DNA from: Salinisphaera sp. UBA6602
GTDB taxonomy: Bacteria; Pseudomonadota; Gammaproteobacteria; Nevskiales; Salinisphaeraceae
Direction of reading: 5' to 3'
DNA length: 8,631 nucleotides
NCBI GenBank assembly: GCA_002433465.1
Contig: DJIE01000138.1
Span: forward strand, 438-9,068
This document shows positions 1 to 6,073 of this stretch, in pieces. Below the pieces are notes generated by a model. It searched no databases, was not told where the DNA came from, and saw only the letters and a program-made list of their open reading frames with translations. The position numbers and the translations under genes were made by a program. Position 1 is the stretch's first letter, and the number at the start of each line of letters is the position of its first letter.

Positions 1-119
1 TTCAGGGCCAGGTTCAGGGCCAGGGCAGCGCGCAAGGCCAGACCGGCTATGGCCCGCAGGGCGCCAATGCGCAGGGCACGGTCGAAACCGACGGCTCGAT
101 TCAGCGTTCGGACAACTAG
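1..119 (+). CDS. C-terminal end of a Gln/Gly-rich protein (partial, truncated at left edge)
   Basis: Reading from base 3 gives 38 codons ending in TAG at 117-119, and the frame is open to the left edge. The visible tail is rich in glutamine and glycine, with repeated QGQ units (QGQVQGQGSAQGQ), and ends in a more polar TVETDGSIQRSDN. Bases 1-24 are two near-identical 12-base units, so the QG pattern is a repeat at DNA level too. The frame is supported by the strong intrinsic terminator about 65 bases after the stop. A low-complexity Q/G tail is typical of exported or surface-associated proteins, but no domain is visible, so the function is unknown. Confidence 0.6.
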   Translation, partial: QGQVQGQGSAQGQTGYGPQGANAQGTVETDGSIQRSDN

Positions 120-183
120 CCGTCAGTCGCGGCCGATAGGCCGACCCTCGACGCCAGCGCCTTCCAGAAGCCGCGCAAGGGGC

Positions 184-217
184 AGCCCTCGTACCTTCGG
201 GTACGGGGGCTTTTTTT
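184..217 (+). terminator. Rho-independent terminator with UUCG tetraloop
   Basis: The 12-base arm 184-195 pairs with 200-211 (11 Watson-Crick pairs and one T:G wobble at 189/206), closed by the very stable TTCG tetraloop at 196-199 and followed by a seven-T run (211-217). It lies about 65 bases after the stop of the Gln/Gly-rich partial gene and is oriented to end its transcript. Confidence 0.92.
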
Positions 218-1032
218 CATGCGGCGGATCGGGCGCCGCATGCTACGTCGACAAGTCGAACGTTTCCGGGGTCGCGGTGATCGACCGGGCCCCTTGGACG
301 CACTCCACTACGCATACCGCTGACCGTTTGGCGACTGTGGCCAGCGTCGTCGTTCACGACGCCTTCTCGAGCGTCGGTGATCGCTTGGCAATCATTTTGT
401 TCCAGCCAGTGCTGCGTGCCGGTAGGCCACGGCGCGCATGGCGCGGCTTCTAGCGGCAACACTCGTCGGGAGGTTGTCGTATGGGGTCGAATAGCCATGC
501 CGGCGATGGCGTGCGCGTAGGGCCGCGTTGTCGATCGAGCCGTGGTTGAGCACGGCTGTGCTCGCTGGGAAACCTGCTCGCGCGGCAAGCGGCTGGGTTC
601 GGGTGGCCTGGACAGGCTAGCGCGTAGGCTTACCCACCGGGTATGAAAGAGATGGTTTTACGTGGCCGCGGCTCAACCGCAATAACGCAGCCGGCGCGTT
701 GGCGATAACGATGGCCCAAGGGCAGGAGCGCGCCGGGCATGGCTTTCACTGGCGTCTGTCAACGCTAACGCCAATCGTCGCGGTGCTATCCAGAAATCCA
801 TCAGGCGAGGCGTGATCACCAGTGTCTGGTGCGCCAAATGAACGACCCGCCGCGCTGCGCGGTGGATTTTTCGGACGCAGGCCGTCGGGACGCGGGCCCC
901 TGCGTCATTGTTCGAGGCGCGCGGTCGGGCATTGCCGCTGGCTCATGTCTCAGGGCGGCACTGCATTTTCTTGCAAAGAAATGGGCCGCGGCGCGGCAGT
1001 TCTGTTCGCGTTAACACGCCCTGGACACAGAC
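218..1032. other. 815-base intergenic stretch without a supportable gene
   Basis: Reading frames exist on both strands here, but they are short, rich in Arg, Pro, Ser and Thr, and lack recognisable motifs or good ribosome binding sites. That is the pattern of chance open frames in GC-rich DNA. The longest candidate on the minus strand (217-588) has no family signature. Structural signals in the stretch are two mutually exclusive hairpins at 538-563, a terminator-like hairpin at 847-871, and an 8-base inverted repeat (874-881 with 899-906). The region could hold a small RNA or eroded former coding sequence. I cannot identify either. Confidence 0.6.
847..871 (+). terminator. Terminator-like hairpin with T run, no assigned gene
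   Basis: The arm 847-854 pairs with 858-865 around a three-base loop (one G:T wobble, otherwise GC pairs), followed by A and five T residues (867-871). This fits a rho-independent terminator on the plus strand. No convincing plus-strand gene precedes it, so it may end an unannotated small transcript or be a chance structure in GC-rich sequence. Confidence 0.4.
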
Positions 1033-1062
1033 AAAAAAAGCCCGGCGCGTGGCCGGGCTTTT
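1033..1062 (-). terminator. Rho-independent terminator after the secreted coiled-coil gene
   Basis: An 8-base perfect stem (1039-1046 with 1052-1059) encloses a five-base loop. On the minus strand it is followed by a seven-T run (the A run at 1033-1039 on the plus strand). It lies 25 bases beyond the stop at 1087. The shorter T run 1059-1062 on the plus strand means it might also stop transcription from the left. Confidence 0.9.
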
Positions 1063-1086
1063 GCGTACGTGGCTTGGCCGGCTGGT

Positions 1087-1659
1087 TTAGCCGTTACCGC
1101 CCGCAGCCGCAGCCGCCGGCATCTGCTGACGCAGTTTGCCGCGCAGCTCGTCCATGTCGTCGAGCAGCTTGCTGGTCTGGCTATCCTGATCCTTCATCGC
1201 GGCCAGCGTGTCTTGCTGGAGCTTTTCGCCGGCGGACCGGATTTCCGGCTTCTGCAGTGCGGCATCGCGGGCCTGCACCATCTGCTGGCGTTCGGCCTGG
1301 AAATCCTTCATCACGGCCTTGCGCTCGTCGTCGCTCAGATCACCCGACTGCAGCTTCTGGGCCATCTGCTGGACGCGTTCCTGGCCCTTGTCGACGTCGT
1401 AGCCCTGATCTTCGACCGCGTCGCGAACCTGGTCTTCGAAGTCTTCCTGCTGCGACGCCAGGTCGGGATGCGATTTGATCGTCTCTTCGTGGATCTGCTG
1501 CAGCTTCGACGCCTTCTGGCGGTACTGCTGCATGAGCTGCTGCGCCTGCTGCTGATCCGCCGTGGCGCCGTTGCCCTGCGCTGTCGCCAGACCGGGCACG
1601 GTGCCGAAGGTCAGCGCGGCCAGTGCCAGCGCCGTGATGGTGGTTGCGCGTTTGATCAT
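1087..1659 (-). CDS. Secreted/periplasmic Gln-rich coiled-coil protein, unknown function
   Basis: A 190-residue protein with a clear Sec signal peptide: MIKR basic start, hydrophobic core at about residues 6-22, and a likely signal peptidase I site after ATA (residue 27), leaving a mature protein that begins QGNGA. There is no lipobox cysteine, and the protein contains no cysteine at all. Residues about 34-178 are highly charged, Gln-rich and predicted helical (for example KLQQIHEETIKSH, DDMDELRGKLRQQM), so it probably forms an extended helical bundle or coiled coil. The tail is PAAAAAGGNG. The composition recalls small periplasmic chaperone-like helical proteins such as Spy/CpxP or Skp, but I see no LTxxQ motif or other diagnostic signature, so this is only a structural analogy. 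The gene follows nfi after a 109-base gap with its own candidate promoter and ends at an intrinsic terminator, so it may be a separate transcript. The Shine-Dalgarno sequence is weak. Confidence 0.85.
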   Translation of the reverse strand: MIKRATTITALALAALTFGTVPGLATAQGNGATADQQQAQQLMQQYRQKASKLQQIHEETIKSHPDLASQQEDFEDQVRDAVEDQGYDVDKGQERVQQMAQKLQSGDLSDDERKAVMKDFQAERQQMVQARDAALQKPEIRSAGEKLQQDTLAAMKDQDSQTSKLLDDMDELRGKLRQQMPAAAAAGGNG

Positions 1660-1709
1660 AGAGTTAATCCGTTGTGCGAATGTCGTTGAACTGTCTGTGA
1701 CCGCGGCTA

Positions 1710-1738
1710 AGCCTATCAGTGCCGTAGAAAGCCCTCAA
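1710..1738 (-). promoter_or_regulatory. Candidate sigma70 promoter for the secreted coiled-coil gene
   Basis: Reading the minus strand, TTGAGG (1733-1738) is separated by 17 bases from TAGGCT (1710-1715), which is preceded by a TGA triplet giving an extended -10 (TGnTAGGCT). The implied start near 1703 would leave a leader of about 44 bases. The -10 matches consensus at only three of six positions, so this is tentative. Confidence 0.35.
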
Positions 1739-1768
1739 AATCTGCAAATCGGCCGATTCGACCCCGAT

Positions 1769-2479
1769 TCATCGATTCGAGGCGAGTTTATCGGCCACTC
1801 GCGTGGTTTCCGGCAGACGATACCGCGTGAGTGCACTCATCGTGAACGAAAGCGCACTCTCCAGGCCGATACGATGCCCGGGCGAGATGAAGATCGGCTT
1901 AACGCCGACCCGCGATCGCAATACTGCGCCGATCGTTTCGTCTCGATCCTGAAGTTCGGCCCAGGCGCCGCGCTCATCCGGCGGCTGTTCGTAACTGCCG
2001 GTCAGACGCTTCTTGGCCACGCCGATCGTTGGCAGCCCGGTGACCAAACCCAGATGCGTGGCGACGCCCAGCCGGCGCGGGTGAGCAATGCCATGGCCGT
2101 CGACCAGAATGAGATCGGGGAGGGTGGCCAGTCGTTCGAGCGCGGCCAACGCCCCCGGAATCTCGCGAAAAGACAACAGGCCGGGAATATAGGGGATGCG
2201 CGTGGGCACCCGTGCCAGCTGGGTATCGATCACTTCGAGCGTCTGGGCATCGAGTACCACCGCGGCGGCCCGCGTGATCCGGCCCCCGTCCTCGAAGCCG
2301 ATATCTACACCGCCGAGCCGGCGTACCGGTGGCAGATCGTCCACCGTATTCACGTACGTGGACAGCGCTTTCTGCAGGGCTCGGCATGCACCTGCCTGCT
2401 GCGGCCAGTCGTGTTCGACAGCGGGGTGCCCAAACGGGCCGGCCTCGACGAGACGAACCTCAGGCAGGCTTTCAGGCAT
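1769..2479 (-). CDS. nfi: Endonuclease V (deoxyinosine 3' endonuclease)
   Basis: Endonuclease V starts repair of deaminated adenine by nicking DNA at the second phosphodiester bond 3' to deoxyinosine. All family landmarks are visible in this 236-residue protein: GGVDIGF with catalytic Asp59; PYIPGLLSFREIP with wedge Tyr97 and catalytic Glu106; LVDGHGIAHPRRLG with Asp127 and His133; TIGVAKKRL; and PIFISPGHRIGLESA with His202. The E. coli enzyme is about 223 residues, so this one has a slightly longer N-terminus. The start chosen is ATG at 2479, inside the end of mntR (8-base overlap) and preceded by GGGTGAC, which can serve as a ribosome binding site. An in-frame GTG at 2485 would add two residues. 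Translation is probably coupled to mntR. Stop codon at 1769-1771, with no strong terminator directly after it. Confidence 0.95.
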   Translation of the reverse strand: MPESLPEVRLVEAGPFGHPAVEHDWPQQAGACRALQKALSTYVNTVDDLPPVRRLGGVDIGFEDGGRITRAAAVVLDAQTLEVIDTQLARVPTRIPYIPGLLSFREIPGALAALERLATLPDLILVDGHGIAHPRRLGVATHLGLVTGLPTIGVAKKRLTGSYEQPPDERGAWAELQDRDETIGAVLRSRVGVKPIFISPGHRIGLESALSFTMSALTRYRLPETTRVADKLASNR

Positions 2480-2966
2480 TGTCACCCGATTCGTTGCGAT
2501 CGACGAAGGTGCGCATGATATCGATCGTCTCCGCGCTGACGTGGTGTTCTACGCCCTCGGCGTCCTTGCGGGCGGTGGCTTCGGACACGCCCAGTGCGCG
2601 CAAGAAACGCAGCACCACGATATGCCGGTCGCGTGATTCGGCGGCCACCTGCTTGCCGTAGTCGGTAAGAAATATCGAGCGATACGGTTCGCTGGTCACC
2701 AGCCCGGCGTCGGTCATGCGGCGAATCATCTTGCCGACCGTGGCCTGGGTGACGCCCATGCGCTGCGCGAGTTCGACCGCACGCGCTTCGCCCTTGGCGT
2801 CGATCAGGTCGGCGATAAGCTCGACATAATCCTCTACCAGCTCGGTTTCGTGCGCCTTGCGTACGTGGCTGTACTGACGCGCGTGATCCTCGGGGTGCAG
2901 CAGCTCGCCCGAGGTGTCGCCACGCAGAACGTGGTCGAGGTTTTGCAGGGATTCGTGTGCGCTCAT
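2472..2966 (-). CDS. mntR: MntR-type manganese-responsive transcriptional regulator (DtxR/MntR family)
   Basis: A 164-residue cytoplasmic Mn(II)-sensing DNA-binding protein that normally represses manganese import and, in enterobacteria, activates export. An N-terminal winged helix (about 38-105) contains the helix-turn-helix stretch VELAQRMGVTQATVGKMIRR, and the metal-binding dimerisation part follows. All six ligand positions known from Bacillus subtilis MntR can be aligned: Asp46 and Glu49 (EDYVEL), His115 (SRDRH), and Glu137, Glu140 and His141 (DAEGVEHHV). The sequence closely resembles E. coli MntR (155 residues), including an N-terminal extension before the DNA-binding domain; there is no SH3-like C-terminal domain. 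The ATG at 2966 was chosen because homology begins soon after it; the frame stays open further upstream only as an overlap with aroE. No transporter gene is adjacent. The gene starts 19 bases after aroE and overlaps nfi. Confidence 0.94.
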   Translation of the reverse strand: MSAHESLQNLDHVLRGDTSGELLHPEDHARQYSHVRKAHETELVEDYVELIADLIDAKGEARAVELAQRMGVTQATVGKMIRRMTDAGLVTSEPYRSIFLTDYGKQVAAESRDRHIVVLRFLRALGVSEATARKDAEGVEHHVSAETIDIMRTFVDRNESGDNA

Positions 2967-2975
2967 GACCGCACA

Positions 2976-2996
2976 ATTATAACGGTTATGACGGTT
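2976..2996 (-). promoter_or_regulatory. Candidate mntR promoter and operator-like repeats
   Basis: On the minus strand a perfect TATAAT (2976-2981) lies nine bases before the mntR ATG. Just upstream and overlapping it are two near-tandem 9-base units, AACCGTCAT and AACCGTTAT (2979-2996), and a perfect inverted repeat ATAAC-C-GTTAT (2979-2989). The aroE stop codon lies inside this element. A -35 box is not obvious, so an activator or a weak promoter is possible. Metal regulators often bind such sites over their own promoter, but the sequence does not match the E. coli MntR box as I know it. Confidence 0.4.
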
Positions 2997-3828
2997 GCCG
3001 GTCGCCGCCGGGGCGCAGTGCTGTGATGACCTCTGCGGTCTGCGGGCGTACACCGCGCCACAGCGCAAACGATTCGGCCGCCTGTTCGACCAGCATGCCG
3101 AAGCCGTCGCAGCGGCGTTCGATACCGTGGCTGGCCACCCAGCGCAGAAACGGCGTGGGCTTATCGGCATAGATCATGTCGTAGGCGCCGCGCGCATCCT
3201 CGAGAACGGTGGGCGATACATCCGGCGTTTCGCCGGCCAGCCCTGCCGATATCGCGTTGATCACGATATCCCAGCCGCCAGTGGCACCTGTCAGCGTACT
3301 GGCCCGTATCGCACCCAGGTCGGAGAAATCCGCTGCGATGGCCTCGGCCTTGGCGGCGGTGCGGTTGGCGACATGGATGGCGGCCGCGCCGTGTTCGAAC
3401 AAGACCGGGATCACGCCACGTACCGCGCCGCCGGCGCCCAGAATGAGGATTCGACTTCCGGCGAGCGGTATCTGTAGCTGGCGCTCCAGATCGCGGGCCA
3501 GACCGATGCCGTCCGTGTTGTCGCCCAGCAGCCTGTCGTCGTGGTCGCGTGCGAGCGTATTCACCGCGCGCGCGCGCCGGGCGCGATCGGTCAGCCGATC
3601 GGCATAGGCGGCGGCTTCGCCCTTGAACGGCAGGGTGACGTTGAGCCCGGCGCCGCCTGCGGCAAAGAAATCGGCCACGGTGGGCGCGAACGCGTCGGGC
3701 GCCGCCGGCAGGCGCTCGTAAACGAGGTTTTGGCCGGTCTGGCGGGCGAATGCGCCGTGGATATCGGGTGATCGGCTGTGCTCGACCGGGTGGCCGATCA
3801 CGGCATAGCGATCCGGTGATGCAGTCAT
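2986..3828 (-). CDS. aroE: Shikimate dehydrogenase (NADP+), AroE
   Basis: AroE reduces 3-dehydroshikimate to shikimate with NADPH in the cytoplasm, the fourth step of the shikimate pathway to aromatic amino acids. The 280-residue length fits the family (E. coli 272). Visible signatures: substrate-binding SRS at 18-20, NVTLPFK with catalytic Lys69, AVNTL with Asn90, GDNTDG with catalytic Asp106, the dinucleotide-binding GAGGAVRG (131-138), ANRT (154-157) typical of NADP preference, and GFGMLVEQA with Gln249. The usual YxPxxTPFL segment reads YADKPTPFL (220-228), so the proline is displaced, which is probably tolerated. ATG at 3828 forms an ATGA overlap with the waaF stop and there is no good Shine-Dalgarno sequence, so translation is probably coupled. 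The frame extends further upstream, but family homology starts at MTASPDRYAVIG. Confidence 0.97.
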   Translation of the reverse strand: MTASPDRYAVIGHPVEHSRSPDIHGAFARQTGQNLVYERLPAAPDAFAPTVADFFAAGGAGLNVTLPFKGEAAAYADRLTDRARRARAVNTLARDHDDRLLGDNTDGIGLARDLERQLQIPLAGSRILILGAGGAVRGVIPVLFEHGAAAIHVANRTAAKAEAIAADFSDLGAIRASTLTGATGGWDIVINAISAGLAGETPDVSPTVLEDARGAYDMIYADKPTPFLRWVASHGIERRCDGFGMLVEQAAESFALWRGVRPQTAEVITALRPGGDRQPS

Positions 3829-4937
3829 GACAAGGCGTTGGTTTGGAGCGATGACGTGCGCGGTGTGGGCGCGCTGCCGCGGGCGTAGTGCAGGGAGGGT
3901 ATATCGCGCGCCGCCGGGTCGAGACAGGCGCGTAGTACGTCCGCGACCGGAATATCGCGCATGCAGGCATTGTGTCCCAACGGACACTGGCGCTTGCGAC
4001 AGGGCGCACAGGCCAGGTCAAGCCAGAAACGGGCTTCGGCATTCGACAGGGGCGGCGCGTAGTCGGGGTGGGTCGAGCCGTAGATCGCCAGCACCCGCGG
4101 CGCGGCCGCGGCCGCCAGATGCATTACGCCGGTGTCGTTGCCCACGAAGGCGTCGGTCAGCGAGGCGATATCCGCAATATCAACCAGGGATGTGCGTTCG
4201 CACAGGTTGACGCCGTGCTTCGGCGCAGCGGCGGTGAGATCGGCGGCGAGCTGACGGTCGGCCGCGCTGCCGAAAATCCAGCATGCGATCCCGCGCTGGT
4301 CGAGCTCGGCCGCGAGCCGCGCGAAATGCGTGGCCGGCCATTGTTTGGCGCCGCCGTACGCCGCGCCGGGCGCAAAGCCGATGGCAGCACGGTTCGTTTC
4401 GAGCCCGAGCGCCTCTACCAGTTCGGCGCGGCGGGCGGTGTCGATACGTAATTCCGGGTGCTTGAGTTCGGCCAACGCCTCGCCTTCGCGGGCGAGGCCC
4501 AGCAGGGCGTAATGCTCGACCTTGCGCGGATAGCGGTCTTTATCCAGAGAGCGCACGTCGTTGATCAGGCCGTAGCGCATCTCGCCGAGATAACCGGTGC
4601 GCTGCGGTATGCCGGCGAGCCAGGGCACCAGCGCGGCCTTGATGCTGCGCTGGAGCACGATGGCCTGGTCATAGCCGCGTTCGGCAAGCGCGCGTGCTGT
4701 TTGCCGGCGCTTGCCCAGCGCGACTTCGCGATGGCCGATCTCCATGCGTACGGCGTTATCGACCTCGGGCATGCGCGCCAGCAGGCTGGCGGTGATCGAC
4801 GGGGCGAGCACGTCGATGATGGCGTTGGGCATACGCTCACGCAGCAGCATGAACAGGCTCTGTGCCATGACCATGTCGCCGATCCAGCTGGGACCGACGA
4901 CGAGCACGCGATATGGGCCGGCGTCGGTTTCGGTCAC
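3825..4937 (-). CDS. waaF: ADP-heptose:LPS heptosyltransferase II (WaaF/RfaF)
   Basis: A GT9-family glycosyltransferase that adds the second L-glycero-D-manno-heptose to the LPS inner core at the cytoplasmic face of the inner membrane, using ADP-heptose. Family segments are seen in order: VLVVGPSWIGDMVMAQSLF (11-29), RMPEVDNA (55-62), RSIKAALVPWLAGIPQRTGY (97-116), EMRYGLINDVR (119-129), FAPGAAYGGAKQWP (188-201), FVGNDTGVMHLAAA (264-277), GSTHPDYAPP (287-296), and the cysteine-rich CAPCRKRQCPLGHNACMRDI (310-329). The start chosen is GTG at 4937, which gives a GTGA overlap with the preceding membrane gene and 370 residues (E. coli 348). An ATG at 4970 would add 11 residues and overlap more. 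The last 25 or so residues (SLHYARGSAPTPRTSS onward) extend beyond the usual family end. No strong ribosome binding site is seen, so coupling to the upstream gene is likely. Confidence 0.95.
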   Translation of the reverse strand: MTETDAGPYRVLVVGPSWIGDMVMAQSLFMLLRERMPNAIIDVLAPSITASLLARMPEVDNAVRMEIGHREVALGKRRQTARALAERGYDQAIVLQRSIKAALVPWLAGIPQRTGYLGEMRYGLINDVRSLDKDRYPRKVEHYALLGLAREGEALAELKHPELRIDTARRAELVEALGLETNRAAIGFAPGAAYGGAKQWPATHFARLAAELDQRGIACWIFGSAADRQLAADLTAAAPKHGVNLCERTSLVDIADIASLTDAFVGNDTGVMHLAAAAAPRVLAIYGSTHPDYAPPLSNAEARFWLDLACAPCRKRQCPLGHNACMRDIPVADVLRACLDPAARDIPSLHYARGSAPTPRTSSLQTNALS

Positions 4938-5932
4938 GAGGTTTTGTGAGCGCGGGTGGGCGATGCGCATAGATAGCTGCGGCGACAGCTCACCAGCGTG
5001 TAGTAGCCGGCAAACACGGGGAATATCCAGATCCAGGAGCTCATCGTCTTGCTGTGTTCGTGACGGTAGACCGCCGGCCCGTAAACGGCGATCCAGTAAG
5101 CGACGACGATGAACAGCAGACAATAGGCACGGGCGAGCACGTGGCGTCGTCCGTGCTGCAGCAGCACCGCTGCGCCCGCGCAGGCGACGCCCGCCACCGA
5201 ACAGAACAAGCCGAGCTTGCGAAAGCTTTCGAACTCGTTGTTATCGCGCAAGTGCAGGAATGAATTGCCAACGGCGATTGCGAGAATCGCGAGCACGGCG
5301 AGCGTCATAAACCGGGCGCGGCCTTCGGTGAGGATATGCGTTTTCAGCGCCACGGCGGCCGCTGTCGCAAACAACAGCCATCCGGCCAGTTCGAACGGCT
5401 CTTCGAGCGCACCGAATGAGTCGACCCAGGGCGCGAGTACGCTTTGCGAAATATCCTGGCCGAACAGGTTCTCGAACTGAACATGCGTTGTATGGTCGCC
5501 GAGCTGGCCGACCATGGGGACGGCCACGCCGAGCAACAGCAAAAGTATTGGTGCGAACGACCGCGCCAGCACGAGCTCCACGGTGATCCACACGAGCAGG
5601 ATGATCAGGAACTGTGGCCGAATATCGTCGCGCATCATGTTGTTTTCGCTGATCATCGAAATCACGAAGAACACGATGAACAAAGATGACAGACGCACCT
5701 GGGCGCCATCAGTGGCCGTGTAGCCGTGATAGGCGATCAACACGCCCAACAGGCAGGCCACAAGAGAAACAACCTCGGTCAGCATGAATTCGCCCGTGCC
5801 GATAAAAGGCGCGATGGTCGCGGTGCGGTCGATGCACAAACCGATGTTCCAGCCGAACGAGCAAGCGCCGGTGAGTGCGAAAGTCGCCGCCGCGATAGCG
5901 GCGATTGTTATAATCCATCCTGATTTAGTCAT
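4934..5932 (-). CDS. Polytopic inner-membrane protein of unknown function, coupled to waaF
   Basis: A 332-residue protein with about nine or ten hydrophobic segments, roughly at residues 5-25, 50-70, 82-95, 107-123, 126-143, 182-198, 207-225, 240-258, 267-288 and 299-316. The segment at 145-181 (GDHTTHVQFENLFGQD to GALEEPFELAGW) is the longest loop; its EEPFELAGW entry into the next helix resembles acidic EExxExxG motifs in other uncharacterised membrane proteins. I recognise no transporter, ligase or polymerase signature, and it lacks the large periplasmic loop of Wzy or WaaL proteins. It opens the minus-strand operon and its stop overlaps the waaF start (GTGA), so a link to LPS or envelope assembly is plausible but inferred. 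The start is the ATG at 5932, at the edge of the divergent intergenic region. The Shine-Dalgarno sequence is weak. Confidence 0.85.
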   Translation of the reverse strand: MTKSGWIITIAAIAAATFALTGACSFGWNIGLCIDRTATIAPFIGTGEFMLTEVVSLVACLLGVLIAYHGYTATDGAQVRLSSLFIVFFVISMISENNMMRDDIRPQFLIILLVWITVELVLARSFAPILLLLLGVAVPMVGQLGDHTTHVQFENLFGQDISQSVLAPWVDSFGALEEPFELAGWLLFATAAAVALKTHILTEGRARFMTLAVLAILAIAVGNSFLHLRDNNEFESFRKLGLFCSVAGVACAGAAVLLQHGRRHVLARAYCLLFIVVAYWIAVYGPAVYRHEHSKTMSSWIWIFPVFAGYYTLVSCRRSYLCASPTRAHKTS

Positions 5933-6073
5933 TGTCTGGTTAGCGCTGTGTACTCGTTGGGAAGGCCCCGCGCGTCATATTGATGCAGGCGGGTTAAGCC
6001 AAGCGCGGCCGACACCTGCGTTGGGCCGTCGGCATGCACGTCTAGCCTGCGAGAATCTACCAGAGATCAGTTT
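5933..6073. promoter_or_regulatory. Divergent intergenic control region
   Basis: These 141 bases separate the membrane protein-waaF operon (leftward) from the glycosyltransferase operon (rightward) and must carry promoters for both unless transcription enters from outside. A 6-base inverted repeat (6008-6013 with 6028-6033) lies near the middle. I could not find a convincing plus-strand -35/-10 pair for the glycosyltransferases; a GAGAAT hexamer at about 6050-6055 is a possible -10. No terminator is present. Confidence 0.5.
5974..6002 (-). promoter_or_regulatory. Candidate sigma70 promoter for the membrane protein-waaF-aroE operon
   Basis: On the minus strand TTGGCT (5997-6002) and TATGAC (5974-5979) are spaced by exactly 17 bases, each matching consensus at four of six positions. 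The predicted start near 5967 would give a leader of about 35 bases before the ATG at 5932. It lies in the divergent intergenic region. Confidence 0.45.

Noticed and set aside
217..588. Minus-strand open frame of 123 codons, considered as a transposase or integrase remnant
   Set aside because: None of its frames shows a DDE or tyrosine-recombinase motif, there are no terminal inverted repeats or target duplications, and the composition looks random.
822..1478. Plus-strand open frame of 218 codons
   Set aside because: It is Arg/Pro/Ser-rich, crosses the terminator at 1033-1062 and runs antisense to the secreted coiled-coil gene.
1747..1758. Perfect 12-base palindrome after nfi, considered as a terminator or operator
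   Set aside because: With a minimal loop only four stem pairs remain and no T run follows, so it does not make a terminator. A protein-binding site cannot be argued from one copy.
1562..2518. A 318-codon plus-strand open frame across nfi and the secreted-protein gene
   Set aside because: It covers the antisense of an unmistakable endonuclease V gene and an intergenic gap, and its protein has no recognisable domain.
2986..3987. Longer aroE start inside waaF (333 codons)
   Set aside because: The extra N-terminal residues are Arg-rich and unlike the family. Homology begins at the ATG at 3828, which forms a typical ATGA overlap.
3161..4042. Minus-strand open frame of 293 codons overlapping aroE and waaF
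   Set aside because: It is an out-of-frame shadow of aroE, with an Arg-rich composition and no motif.
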